Of a stretch of 64,000 bases of DNA, positions 1 through 14,307 are shown one piece after another. The translations under genes and the position numbers were made by a program. The stretch spans positions 46,113 to 110,112 of the forward strand of contig CAIWHK010000042.1 in assembly GCA_903912525.1 (NCBI GenBank), given 5' to 3'. Position 1 is the first letter of the stretch. The number at the start of each line of letters is the position of its first letter. The notes below the pieces were generated by a model. That model did no database searches. It saw nothing but the letters and a program-made list of their open reading frames with translations, and was not told where the DNA came from. This stretch comes from an uncultured bacterium (GTDB taxonomy: Bacteria > Krumholzibacteriota > Krumholzibacteriia > LZORAL124-64-63).

Positions 1-101
1 TCGGCACCCTGCTGCACCCGAGCCCGGCCAGTCCCGCCGCCAACCGGGGCTGGGAAGCTGCCGCGCTGGTCCAACTGAAAGATCAGGGAATCTGGCTCTG
101 A
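1..101 (+). CDS. Uracil-DNA glycosylase, SMUG1-type (3' end only)
   Basis: Frame 3 is open from the window edge to a TGA at 99-101 and encodes a C-terminus reading GTLLHPSPASPAANRGW, then EAAALVQLKDQGIWL. The HPSP..P.AN.GW string is the second active-site motif of SMUG1-type uracil-DNA glycosylases, whose known form is HPSPRNPxANxGW; its His works in base excision and the following loop wedges the DNA. The family removes uracil and oxidised pyrimidines from DNA as the first step of base-excision repair. The N-terminal three quarters lies outside the window, so length and start cannot be judged. The Arg-Asn of the usual motif is Ala-Ser here. No terminator follows directly; the next hairpin is 145 bp downstream. 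Confidence 0.8.
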   Translation, partial: GTLLHPSPASPAANRGWEAAALVQLKDQGIWL

Positions 102-121
102 GCCCTTGCCAGCGGGACGCT

Positions 122-149
122 TTGAACGTACATAATCATTAAGTAACAT
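122..149 (+). promoter_or_regulatory. Possible sigma-70-like promoter
   Basis: TTGAAC at 122-127 and TAACAT at 144-149 are separated by 16 bp, each matching four of six consensus positions, in a locally A/T-rich patch. It would drive plus-strand transcription into the two hairpin elements. This is pattern matching only. Confidence 0.3.
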
Positions 150-245
150 TTCGCCACTAGGTGCGACATCCTGTGGCAAGCGCGGTGGGGGTCCCTGGAG
201 GGGCATCGTCGGCGAGGCCTGCAAACCCTCCCGGCGAGGTAAATC

Positions 246-305
246 GGGTCCGATCGGGACGAGAATGCGTGTTGGGCGAGCATGCACCTCAAAACGATCG
301 GACCC
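246..305 (+). ncRNA. Structured hairpin element, copy 1
   Basis: An 11-bp perfect outer stem (GGGTCCGATCG at 246-256 with CGATCGGACCC at 295-305) encloses an internal loop of GGAC (257-260) against AAAA (291-294). Inside is a 3-bp stem GAG/CTC, then a 6-bp stem TGCGTG/CATGCA with one G-U pair, and the nonamer loop TTGGGCGAG at 272-280. It is followed by a T-rich tract. Copy 2 at 521 has the same architecture with different, compensating stem sequences, which argues for a selected RNA (or single-stranded DNA) structure. I do not recognise it as a known RNA family. Confidence 0.55.
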
Positions 306-520
306 GTATTTCTTTATTTCATAATGAGTTGCCGGGCAGGCGCGAGGTTCATGCGGATTCAGGCCGGGAAGCCAAAGAATCTTCAGAAACTTTTGCCGGT
401 TCTCTTACGGATTCCCGCAATATACTTCTAGGAACAGCATTAGTGGGGGATGGGGGGACCCGCTCCGCCGATGCGCAGCGGATGACGAGCTTCCGGAGCC
501 TGCAAGCCCGGAATCGATGG

Positions 521-585
521 GATCCGGCCGGGACGGCAATGCGTGTTGGGCGAGCACGCATGCCAGAACGGCCGGGTCTTTTTTT
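521..585 (+). ncRNA. Structured hairpin element, copy 2, with terminator-like T tract
   Basis: The outer stem pairs GATCCGGCCG (521-530) with CGGCCGGGTC (569-578), 10 bp with one G-U. The internal loop is GGAC against AGAA, the inner stem is GGC/GCC with a bulged A then ATGCGTG/CACGCAT, and the loop is again TTGGGCGAG (546-554). Seven T residues follow at 579-585, so on the plus strand it could be an intrinsic terminator. Stem bases differ from copy 1 while pairing is kept and the loop is invariant. Confidence 0.55.
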
Positions 586-613
586 GCCCGGCGGCGAACG
601 CTGATCCGGTGAA

Positions 614-3860
<3,247 letters not shown>

Positions 3861-3877
<17 letters not shown>

Positions 3878-4991
3878 GGCTCTTCCTTCCCGTGGCGGAC
3901 TGCATACGGCGCGCGCGCATCATCGCGTCGAACGCATGGAACAGGTGCAGGCTGTCGCTCGGGCCGGGCGCCGCTTCGGGGTGGAACTGGACCGAGAAGA
4001 CGTCGCGACCGACGGCGCGCAGGCCCTCGATGGAGCGGTCGTTCAGGCTGATGTGCGTGATGTGGACCAGGTCGGGATTCAGGCTCCCGTCGGGCACGGC
4101 GTAGTTGTGGTTCTGGCTGGTGATCTCGACGCGGCCGGTGGCCAGGTTGTGCACCGGGTGGTTGGCGCCGTGGTGGCCGAAGGGCAGCTTCACGGTGGTG
4201 GCGCCCAGCGCGCGGGCCAGCAGCTGGTGGCCCAGGCAGATGCCGAAGATGGGCACGTTCGCGGCGAGCAGGTCCTCGACCGTCTGCACCAGATGCGGCA
4301 GCGAAGCCGGGTCGCCCGGGCCGTTGCTCAGGAACACGCCCTCGGTGCCGGCCGCCAGCAGTTCGGCCGCGGGGGTGCGCGCCGGGAAGACGCGCACGCG
4401 GCAGCCGGCGTCGACCAGGCAGTCGAGGATGCTCTTCTTGACGCCGCAGTCCAGCACGGCCACTTCACAGGGATCGGCCACCGAAGGCTGGCGCTCGTAC
4501 AGCGCGGCCGTGGCGCAGGTGACGCGGCCCACCCAGTCGACCGCGGCGATGTCCGGCAGGGCGCGGGCGCGCTCGATCAGCTCCTGCGGGTCGCCGGCGC
4601 CGACGAAGCCGCGGCAGGTGCCGCCGTCCCGGATGGCGATCGTCAGCGCGCGCGTGTCGATATCCGACACGGCGGGTACGCCGGCGCGCCGCAGCAGGTG
4701 GTCGAGGTTGTGTTCGCTGCCGCGGTGGTAGTTGCGGCGGCAGAAGTCGCGCACGACGACGGCGCGCGGGTGCACCCGCGCCGACTCGCTGTCGCCCGCG
4801 TGCACGCCGTAGTTGCCGATGTGCGCGGCGGTGAACACCACGACCTGGCCGGCATAGCTGGGGTCGGTCAGGATCTCCTGGTAGCCGGTCATCCCGGTGT
4901 GGAAAACCACTTCGCCGCCGGCGGCCAGCGGTGCGCCCAGGAGCCGGCCGGTGAAGATCCGGCCGTCTTCGAGCACGATATGTCCGCGCAT
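3861..4991 (-). CDS. carA: Carbamoyl-phosphate synthase small subunit (glutaminase)
   Basis: CarA hydrolyses glutamine and channels ammonia to CarB. The 376 residues begin with the CPSase small-chain domain ([16 protein letters not shown], then [19 protein letters not shown]). They continue into a class I glutamine amidotransferase with the nucleophile motif [14 protein letters not shown] (about residue 245) and the catalytic His/Glu in [13 protein letters not shown] (about 335). Length is normal for the family. The start ATG (4989-4991) overlaps the TGA of the upstream aaRS-like gene in an ATGA arrangement, and its 3' end overlaps carB by 17 bp, so the three are one transcript with coupled translation. 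Confidence 0.98.
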
Positions 4992-5893
4992 CAGCCCTGC
5001 CCCGCGGCCGCGCGCAAGCCGGTGCCGTGCGGCACCTCGTGCATCACCAGGGCGATGCGGTCCATCGGGTCGATCAGCGTGTCGGTGACCTTTTCCAGGC
5101 CCATCAGGTACTGCAGCAGGCGCCCGAGGTCGAGGCTGAGGTGGGCGCGGCCTTCCAGAACCTCGCCTTCCATCGTCACCCCGGCGTAGGGCAGGATGTA
5201 CTCGATGCCCTCGCGGATCGACGGCGCCGGCGCCGCGGCCGTGCCCTCGAGCATGTGCGGGCGCGGCTGGTGCCGGACCTGGATCGGAAGATTACCGCAA
5301 TGCCGCAGCAGCGTGGCCTTGGCCGCCATGTGGAGGGGCTCGCCCAGCCGCAGGTCCCAGCCCTTGGTGCGCAGCACGGCCAGGGCCTCGTCGTATTCGA
5401 GGCAGGCGTGCTCGCAGCGCAGCATGCGGTCCAGGCGCGTCACGTCGCGGCCGCCCAGCAGGTCGGCGCCGAGGTCGGCGGCCACGAACCGCAGCAGGTC
5501 GCGCTGCACGGCAGCCAGTTCGTCCAGGGTGATGCCGGAGCGGGCGGCTTCCATCTGCTTGAAGCCGCGCATGTGCTTGGGCTCCATCCGGCCGCCGGGG
5601 GGCAGGATCTCCGATTCGCACCACACGGCGTCGAAGCCCAGCTCGAGCATGCCCGACAGCTGCACGTGCGCCGGGTGGTCGGCCAGGGCCGTGACCGGCA
5701 TCTCGTGGTAGCCCTCGTCCAGGAAGAACTCGCGGATGCGGCGGACGACGCGGTTGTGGATGGCAAGCCGACGGGCCAGGGGGCGTGGGCGCCCGGGCGC
5801 TTCGAACATGACGGATGTGCGGGGAGTGGGCGCGCTGGGCTGATTGGGCGCGCTGGGATCTGGCCCCGGCGAGGGGCTCGCGGCGGTCATCAT
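4991..5893 (-). CDS. AsnRS-like class II aminoacyl-tRNA synthetase paralogue
   Basis: This 300-residue protein resembles only the catalytic domain of asparaginyl/aspartyl-tRNA synthetases. LAIHNRVVRRIREFFLDEGY and FKQMEAARSGITLDEL match the N-terminal helix and the region after motif 2. LEYDEALAVLRTKGWDLRLG parallels the AsnRS segment [22 protein letters not shown] of the true AsnRS at 8.9 kb. LGRLLQYLMGLEKVTDTLID is a motif 3 that keeps its Arg but has lost the glycine-rich lead-in. The N-terminal anticodon-binding OB domain is absent, replaced by about 40 Pro/Ala-rich residues. Archaeal asparagine synthetase-like AsnRS paralogues have the same layout, so amide or amino-acid adenylation rather than tRNA charging is likely; this is inference. 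The ATG at 5893 has AAGGAG 7 nt upstream. It heads the car operon and overlaps carA by ATGA. Confidence 0.75.
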   Translation of the reverse strand: MMTAASPSPGPDPSAPNQPSAPTPRTSVMFEAPGRPRPLARRLAIHNRVVRRIREFFLDEGYHEMPVTALADHPAHVQLSGMLELGFDAVWCESEILPPGGRMEPKHMRGFKQMEAARSGITLDELAAVQRDLLRFVAADLGADLLGGRDVTRLDRMLRCEHACLEYDEALAVLRTKGWDLRLGEPLHMAAKATLLRHCGNLPIQVRHQPRPHMLEGTAAAPAPSIREGIEYILPYAGVTMEGEVLEGRAHLSLDLGRLLQYLMGLEKVTDTLIDPMDRIALVMHEVPHGTGLRAAAGQG

Positions 5894-6105
5894 GGCGGGT
5901 CTCCTTTTGACGCTCTCAGACGTCAGTTAAAGGGCGGCCGCAGGATAACCGGAGGACCGCAGCCTGTCAAGCGCGCCGGCGGCAGCGGAAAGGGCGCAGA
6001 CAAGCACGGATATTGCTTTGTTGCTCTCAAGCCGTTGTAAACGCAAGTCTTGCGTACAGCGGGCGGCCCAGCGCTGCCCGGAATCCGGCCAGAGGGGGAT
6101 CGCAG

Positions 6106-8184
6106 ATGTCCAGTTTTGTCCCGAACGACCACGCCGGCGCCGCGACACCTGATGTTTCGATCATCATCCCGGTCTTCAACAAACTGTCCCTGACCCGCGC
6201 CTGCCTGGAGTCGATCCGGCGGGAGGGGGCCACCGTTTCGGTCGAAATCGTGGTCGTGGACAACGGTTCGTCCGACGGCAGCCGCGAGTGGCTTGCCAGG
6301 CAGGAGTCCGAAGGCCGCCTGCGCGCGGTGATCAGCCCCGAGAACCTGGGCTTTGCGCGCGGGTGCAACCTAGGGGCGTCCCAGGCTCGCGGACGGTACC
6401 TGCTGTTCCTGAACAACGACATGGAAGTGACCCCCGGCTGGCTGGAGCCCCTGGTCGCCACGCTGGACTGCGATCCGGACGCGGCTGTCGTCGGCGCGCG
6501 CCTGCTGTTCGCCGACGAAACCATCCAGCACGGCGGCGTGGCGCTGGTCCGCGTCACGAAGGATGGCTCGACGCATATCGGTGGACTGCACATGTCCTAC
6601 CAGAAGCCGGCCGACCACCATGGCGCGTGCAACGCACAGCTGATGCAGATCGTCACCGGCGCCTGCCTGCTCATCAGGCCAGGGGTGTTCGCGGAGGTCG
6701 GCGGCTTCGACGACCGCTACTGGAACGGCAACGAGGATGTCGACCTCTGCCTGAAGGTGCGCGAACTGGGCTGGGACGTTGTCTACCGCGGCGAGTCGGT
6801 GGTCTACCACTACGAATCGCAGAGCGGCCCGGAGCGCTTCAGCCAGGTCGAACACAACATCAAGCTGTTCAACGACATCTGGTTCGACCGGGCCCAACCC
6901 GACTTTGAGCAGTCCGAGGACAACCGCTTCACGCCTACGCAGCACAACCACATCCGGCCGTATGCCGCGCCGCGGCTTCTGTACCACGACCGGCGGCGCG
7001 TGGGCCACGGGGCCACGACCGTGACGGACCCGCGCGTGTCGATCATCGTCGTGACCTTCAACGCCCTTGAGCACACGCAGCGTTGCGTGGACTCGCTGTT
7101 GCGCCATACCGATGCCCGGCACGAGCTCATCTTCGTCGACAACGGCTCGACCGACGGCACCGTGCCGTGGCTGGAGGAGTTCGGGCGCCGCGAGCCTCGC
7201 GCACAGGTGATCATCAACGGCGCCAACCTGGGCTTCGCCGGCGGCAACAATGTGGGCCTGGCGGCTGCGGGCGGCGACTTCATGCTGCTTCTCAACAGCG
7301 ACACCGTCGTGACCGACGGCTGGCTGGACCGCCTGTTGCGCCCCACCGTGGCCGACGAGCGGGTGGGCCTGGTCGGGCCGGTGACCAACAACATCACCGG
7401 CACGCAGCGACTGGCCGCGGTAGGCTACGACACGGCGACCCTCGAGGGCCTGGACGCGTTCGCGGCAGAGCACGCGCGCATACACGAGGGCCGCGCCGAA
7501 CAGGCGATGTGGATTGTCGGCTTCTGCCTGCTGATTCGTCGCGAAGTGGTCGAACGCATGGGCGGCCTGGACGAGATCTTCGGGCAGGGCAACTACGAGG
7601 ACACCGACTACTGCCTGCGCGCTTTCCTCGCAGGCTACCGTGCCGTGGTGGCGCATGACTGCTTCATCCACCACGTGGGCAGCGCCAGCTTCGACGCCGC
7701 GGGCGTGGACTATGCGGCGCAGATCGCGGACAAGTACGAGATCTTCCGCCGTAAGTGGAACGTCGACGATACGAAGCTGGGCGCCGACCAGTTCAATCTG
7801 GCCGGCATCATCGGCAGCGGCATGATCGCCCCGGTGCAGTTCCGCCCGCTGCCTCCTTCGACGCACTATGCGCAGGTGCGCCTGCCCGAGTGGGAAGCGC
7901 AGGCCTGGCTGGGCCGGGCCGAGTCGGCTTTCGCGCGCGGGGCGCTGGGCGAGGCCGAGCTGCTGCTGCGGGCGGTGCTGGGCCTGCGGCCGGACTGGTC
8001 GCGGGCGGCCAACGACCTGGCCTGCGTGCTGTGGCAGCGCGACCCGCGCGGCGACGGCGGCCGCGAGGCCGCACGCCTGCTCGAAGCCGCCCTGGCGCTC
8101 GACCCCGACGACGAGGATGCGCGCTGGAACCTGGCGGAGATGGCGGGCCGGCATGAAGAGGCCGCCCTGGCTGCGCACCCCTAG
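6106..8184 (+). CDS. Two-domain GT2 glycosyltransferase with TPR-like tail
   Basis: This is a 692-residue cytoplasmic protein with two GT-A family 2 domains. The first (about residues 15-260) starts VSIIIPVFNKLSLTRACLES, has VVVDNGSSDGSREWL and the metal-binding stretch LFLNNDMEVTPGW. The second (about 310-560) starts VSIIVVTFNALEHTQRCVDS, with FVDNGSTDGTVPWL and LLLNSDTVVTDGWL. The last 100 residues are Ala/Leu-rich, repeat-like helices (AESAFARGALGEAELLLRAV; AARLLEAALALDPDDEDARW) of TPR type. Such enzymes transfer sugars from nucleotide donors into surface polysaccharide or glycoprotein glycans; donor and acceptor cannot be read from the sequence. The start ATG at 6106 follows AGAGGGGG. It is transcribed divergently from the car operon. 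Confidence 0.88.
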   Translation: MSSFVPNDHAGAATPDVSIIIPVFNKLSLTRACLESIRREGATVSVEIVVVDNGSSDGSREWLARQESEGRLRAVISPENLGFARGCNLGASQARGRYLLFLNNDMEVTPGWLEPLVATLDCDPDAAVVGARLLFADETIQHGGVALVRVTKDGSTHIGGLHMSYQKPADHHGACNAQLMQIVTGACLLIRPGVFAEVGGFDDRYWNGNEDVDLCLKVRELGWDVVYRGESVVYHYESQSGPERFSQVEHNIKLFNDIWFDRAQPDFEQSEDNRFTPTQHNHIRPYAAPRLLYHDRRRVGHGATTVTDPRVSIIVVTFNALEHTQRCVDSLLRHTDARHELIFVDNGSTDGTVPWLEEFGRREPRAQVIINGANLGFAGGNNVGLAAAGGDFMLLLNSDTVVTDGWLDRLLRPTVADERVGLVGPVTNNITGTQRLAAVGYDTATLEGLDAFAAEHARIHEGRAEQAMWIVGFCLLIRREVVERMGGLDEIFGQGNYEDTDYCLRAFLAGYRAVVAHDCFIHHVGSASFDAAGVDYAAQIADKYEIFRRKWNVDDTKLGADQFNLAGIIGSGMIAPVQFRPLPPSTHYAQVRLPEWEAQAWLGRAESAFARGALGEAELLLRAVLGLRPDWSRAANDLACVLWQRDPRGDGGREAARLLEAALALDPDDEDARWNLAEMAGRHEEAALAAHP

Positions 8185-8217
8185 GGTCGCGGCGAAGGCG
8201 GCCGGGAAACGGACGAC

Positions 8218-8238
8218 GGGGGCGCCTGCGGGCGCCCT
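8218..8238. terminator. Hairpin between convergent genes
   Basis: GGGCGCC and GGCGCCC flank a TGCG tetraloop between the convergent glycosyltransferase and the small minus-strand gene. There is no T run on either strand, so it is at best a weak bidirectional terminator. Confidence 0.4.
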
Positions 8239-8251
8239 CGCGCGTCGGGGA

Positions 8252-8644
8252 TCAGACCAGCACGGTCTCCACGTGGTGGGCGAACTCGCGCCGGTTCTTC
8301 TGCAGGACGCTTTTCTTGACCACGCCCATCTCGGTCAGGACCTCGCACAGGCCCGGACGCACGCTGCGCTGGTCTTCCAGCACCTGTTCCATGTCGCGGC
8401 GCTCGAGGTAGCCCATGAAGACGGCCTGCTCGCCGAAGCGCAGTCCGGTCTCCGGCTGCTCGGCCAGGATCGCGAACACCTGCTTCATGTTCAGCAGGCC
8501 CTTCTTGAGGGCGAGGCGGCCGAACGGCGGCGTCCGGCGGCGCTGCTCGTCCAGCGCGTAGAGGGCGTCCTCGGCGGAGATGACGTTGGTATCGACCAGG
8601 AACTGGGCGAAGGCTTCGCTGAATCGCAGGTCATCCATCAGCAC
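8252..8644 (-). CDS. Small GspE-N/MshEN-like protein
   Basis: This 130-residue soluble protein shows about two repeats resembling the N-terminal domain of type II secretion/pilus ATPases. One is [20 protein letters not shown] followed by DEQ. The other is [20 protein letters not shown] followed by AEQ. A looser third follows ([23 protein letters not shown]). The pattern LG..L...G.(I/L)......L..L..Q is that of MshEN domains, some of which bind cyclic di-GMP. Here the domains stand alone without an ATPase, so a regulatory or adaptor role is possible. The start is GTG 8644, with GGGAG 4 nt upstream, or ATG 8638. No operon partner is on the same strand. The assignment rests on pattern only. Confidence 0.55.
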   Translation of the reverse strand: MLMDDLRFSEAFAQFLVDTNVISAEDALYALDEQRRRTPPFGRLALKKGLLNMKQVFAILAEQPETGLRFGEQAVFMGYLERRDMEQVLEDQRSVRPGLCEVLTEMGVVKKSVLQKNRREFAHHVETVLV

Positions 8645-8874
8645 GATACTCCCGGGTTGCCGGCCGCGAAGGGGCGGCCGGGCGCCACAAGTCAGTTGAC
8701 GAAAAGATTATCGGCACCCTGCGACGCCACTTGACCGGCAGGTTTCACGCCCCCGGACCGGGGCCCCGGGGGGCGCCGGCCGCTTGTCGGCCCAGCCCGG
8801 TTGCGCTATCTTCGGCGGTCAGGGCGCTTGCCGGCGCGGCGGCGCCCTCATCCCGGTATCCCCAAGGAGCGGCC

Positions 8875-10275
<1,401 letters not shown>

Positions 10276-10293
10276 TCGACACTGCTGAGCGAG

Positions 10294-10325
10294 ACGGCGG
10301 GGCCTGCGGGCCCCGCCGCCGTTTT
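10294..10325 (+). terminator. Intrinsic terminator of asnS
   Basis: The GC-rich stem GGCGGGGCC/GGCCCCGCC around a short TGCG loop, followed by GCCGTTTT, ends 50 bp after the asnS stop. Confidence 0.75.
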
Positions 10326-10370
10326 CAACCAAGGCGCCGCCCGCGGCGCGCAACCTGACCGGGAGACCGC

Positions 10371-11744
<1,374 letters not shown>

Positions 11745-11775
11745 CTGCCGTTGCGCGGCCGGTTTAGCGATTATT

Positions 11776-11812
11776 GCAGGCCCTGGGCCCGGCCCGGGGC
11801 CTGCGTCTTTTC
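11776..11812 (+). terminator. Intrinsic terminator of the POT transporter
   Basis: GCAGGCCC pairs with GGGGCCTGC around a GC-rich loop and is followed by GTCTTTTCCTT. It lies 31 bp past the stop. Confidence 0.75.
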
Positions 11813-11896
11813 CTTATTGCCCCTCAAACGGGTGGGATTCGGGCCGATCCCATGGCACTGGCGAATTGTGATCGACGCTGAAGGGGGATCGGCGTG

Positions 11897-13114
11897 ATGC
11901 CGCATGGTGCCCGTCGTGCTCTGGTCCTGAGCTCCATCCATGACCTGCCGCCGCTCAACCAGGTGGCGCGCCATCTCATCGGCATGCTCGGCAACGACCG
12001 CACGTCGGCCCTCGACCTCGACCATGTCATCCGCAACGACCAGGCACTGACGGCGCGCGTGCTGAAGCACGCGAACGGTTCGATGTACGGGAAATCGCGG
12101 CGCATCGCCTCGCTGGCCGAGGCCGTGGTGCTGATGGGCGAAAACCAACTGCAGGAACTCGTGCTCGGCGTGAGCGTGCTCGAATCGATGGGCCAGGTGC
12201 TGCTGCCCGGGTTCGAGGAAGTGGCCTGGGACCATTCGGTGGATTGTGCGGCGGCGGCGCGTGCATTGGCGCGCCTGGACCGGAAGGTGGATCCCGAGGT
12301 GGCCTTCGTGGCGGGGCTGCTGCACGACATCGGCCTGCTTGTCATGGCGCGCGCGGCGCCGGCCGAGATGGCCGACGTGATGGCGCTGGCTCCCGACGAC
12401 CCGTTGGCCTCCGAGCGCCGGCATCTGGGCGTGAATCACGCGCAGGTGGGGCAGCGCCTGCTGGAGATGTGGAACCTGCCGCCAGTGCTGGCCGAGGCGG
12501 TGCGTCTGCACCATGCGCCGCACCGCAAGTACGCCGTCATCAACCCGCTGGTGAACGTCGTGGCGCTGGCCGATGTGCTGGCGACGATCGGCGGCAACAC
12601 GCTCTATCCGGCGGCTGCGCGGCCCGACCCGTTCGCCCTGCTGAAGATGTGCGGGGTGAGCGTCGATCGCCTGCCCGCGCTGTTCGACGAACTGGCGCAG
12701 AGCCGCGACGAGGCGCGACGACTACTGGCGACGGTGCGCGGCCCCGGGCACCGTCCGCAGGACACGGATGAAAGCCCAGCCGCGCCGCGCGTGTTCTCGG
12801 TGTTCGCGGTTGATGCGCTGCGCCGCGGGTGGTACGAGCACTCGTTGCGGCACCTTGGGCATTCCGTGGTTTCGCCCGAGGGCCACGACGGGTTCGAGGC
12901 GCCGGAGTGGATCATCGCTGACCTGCACGGCGCGTCGCCGGACTCGCGTGCGCGGATCGAGCGCGCCGCAGGGACCTGCGGCGCCCGGTTGGCCCTCGTG
13001 ACCACCACGGTCGTGAGCAGCGGGCCGTGGCGCGAGGCGCCGCGCCTGACGCCCGTCCTGGACACCCGTGTGATCGGGCAACTGCTTGCGCAGGACAGCC
13101 TCGCCTACGCCTGA
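11897..13114 (+). CDS. HDOD domain signalling protein
   Basis: This is a 405-residue cytoplasmic protein. Residues about 10-220 form an HDOD domain: LSSIHDLPPLNQVARHLIGM, then IRNDQALTARVLKHANGSMY, LAEAVVLMGENQLQELVLGV and the HD-like FVAGLLHDIGLLVMARA. HDOD proteins are regulatory relatives of HD-GYP phosphodiesterases that usually lack catalysis and act in signalling or stress control. The C-terminal 110 residues (VFSVFAVDALRRGWYEHSLR onward) look like a degenerate receiver-type domain without an obvious phospho-acceptor Asp. Start is ATG 11897 (or GTG 11894) after AGGGGG. Its 3' end overlaps the convergent MFS gene by 10 bp. Confidence 0.85.
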   Translation: MPHGARRALVLSSIHDLPPLNQVARHLIGMLGNDRTSALDLDHVIRNDQALTARVLKHANGSMYGKSRRIASLAEAVVLMGENQLQELVLGVSVLESMGQVLLPGFEEVAWDHSVDCAAAARALARLDRKVDPEVAFVAGLLHDIGLLVMARAAPAEMADVMALAPDDPLASERRHLGVNHAQVGQRLLEMWNLPPVLAEAVRLHHAPHRKYAVINPLVNVVALADVLATIGGNTLYPAAARPDPFALLKMCGVSVDRLPALFDELAQSRDEARRLLATVRGPGHRPQDTDESPAAPRVFSVFAVDALRRGWYEHSLRHLGHSVVSPEGHDGFEAPEWIIADLHGASPDSRARIERAAGTCGARLALVTTTVVSSGPWREAPRLTPVLDTRVIGQLLAQDSLAYA

Positions 13115-14307
13115 GCCGGCGCGCGCGGCGACGGCACCGCGAGCCACAACAGCAGCGCCGAGGCGCCCGCCAACGCCGCGCCCAACCCGAAGGCCCACAG
13201 CGGCCCGGCTCCCTGCCACAAGGCCCCGAAGATGACGCTCGCCGGCAGCGCGCCTGCGCCCAGCGCGAAGGCGTGCCACCCGAAGGCGCCCGCGCGCGCG
13301 TGGGCCGGGGCCAGGTCGGCCAGCAACGCCTTCTCGACGCCCTCGGTCAGCCCGTAGAACAGTCCGTAGGCCGCGAACAGCGCCCAGGCATGCCAGGCCT
13401 CGGTGGCGCGCGCGAACCCCAGGTAGACCAGCGCGTACACGGCCCAACCGGCGATGATCAGCCGGCGGCGGTCCATGCGGTCAGACAGCGCGCCCAGCGG
13501 CAGCGTCGAACCGGCCTTCACGAGGTGGAACCAGGCCCACAGCAGGGGCAGGTGCGCCGCGCGCACGCCCAGGTCGCTGGCGCGCAAGAGCAGGAACGCG
13601 TCGCTGGAATTGCCCAGCGTGAACAGCAGCAGGATGATCAGGTAGCGCCGCAGCGGACCGCGGGGGATGGCGTCGAGCGTGCGCGCGGGCGCTTTCGGCG
13701 CGGCATCGGCGGCGGCGACCGAGCCGGCCTCGCGCACCTTCCACACTACCAGCGCCGCGCCGGCCAGGCCCGGGATGGCCGCCAGCAGGAACACCGTGCG
13801 CAGCGGCAGGTGGGCGCCGGCGAGCAACGCCGTGGCCAGCAGCGGTCCCAGCAGCGCGCCGGTGTGGTCCATCGAGCGCTGCAGGCCGAAGGCGCGGCCG
13901 CGCTGGTCGGGCGCCGTCGAGTCGGCGATGAGCGCGTCGCGCGGCGCGCCGCGCAGGCCCTTGCCCACGCGGTCGGTGAAGCGGATCAGCAGTACGTAGC
14001 CGGGGGTCGAGGCGATGGCGACCAGGGGGCGCGCCAGCGCCGCCAGTCCATAGCCGAAGACGATGAGGGGTTTGCGTCGCTTGACGCGGTCGCTGCGCAG
14101 GCCGGCGGCCAGCTTGACCAGCGCCGCGGTCGACTCGGCGACGCCTTCGATGGCGCCCAGCGTGGCGGGCCCGGCCATCAGCACGGTCGTCAGGAACAGC
14201 GGCAGCAGCGGGTAGATCATCTCGCTGGCCACGTCGGTCAGCAGCGAGACCGCGCCCAGCGTGACGACATTGGCTCCGAGCCCGCGCAGGATCCGCGGTG
14301 TCCTCAC
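13105..14307 (-). CDS. MFS transporter
   Basis: This 400-residue major facilitator has about twelve transmembrane segments. VVTLGAVSLLTDVASEMIYP near the N-terminus is characteristic of a bacterial MFS subgroup often annotated simply as MFS transporter. RFTDRVGKGLRGAPRDALIA is the conserved cytoplasmic loop and LGALSDRMDRRRLIIAGWAV the repeat of that motif in the second half. The substrate is unknown. GTG 14307 overlaps the TGA of the STAS gene (GTGA), so the transporter is translated together with the STAS protein and, upstream, the acyl-CoA synthetase. An involvement in lipid or fatty-acid handling is inferred only from that company. Confidence 0.88.
   Translation of the reverse strand: MRTPRILRGLGANVVTLGAVSLLTDVASEMIYPLLPLFLTTVLMAGPATLGAIEGVAESTAALVKLAAGLRSDRVKRRKPLIVFGYGLAALARPLVAIASTPGYVLLIRFTDRVGKGLRGAPRDALIADSTAPDQRGRAFGLQRSMDHTGALLGPLLATALLAGAHLPLRTVFLLAAIPGLAGAALVVWKVREAGSVAAADAAPKAPARTLDAIPRGPLRRYLIILLLFTLGNSSDAFLLLRASDLGVRAAHLPLLWAWFHLVKAGSTLPLGALSDRMDRRRLIIAGWAVYALVYLGFARATEAWHAWALFAAYGLFYGLTEGVEKALLADLAPAHARAGAFGWHAFALGAGALPASVIFGALWQGAGPLWAFGLGAALAGASALLLWLAVPSPRAPAQA

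Larger units (their letters stand above)
102..613. other. Non-coding region with two structured repeats
   Basis: About 510 bp lies between the stop of the uracil-DNA glycosylase and the convergent stop of carB. Open frames here encode no recognisable protein and the base composition is less biased than in the genes. It holds a possible promoter (122-149), two copies of a hairpin element (246-305 and 521-585) and an intervening 215-bp segment, partly A/T-rich (about 370-440), in which nothing else was recognised. Confidence 0.6.

Noticed and set aside
271..551. GTTGGGC at 271-277 and 545-551 fits the GTTRRRY core of integron attC sites, and the copies are 274 bp apart like a small cassette.
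   Set aside because: In attC the core lies at the outer end of the palindrome paired with RYYYAAC; here it sits in the hairpin loop, no inverse core is found upstream, and no integrase or cassette ORF is present.
11862..11880. TGGCAC...TTGTG before the HDOD gene looked like a sigma-54 promoter.
   Set aside because: The spacing between the GG and the second element is 2 bp too long and the GC dinucleotide is absent.
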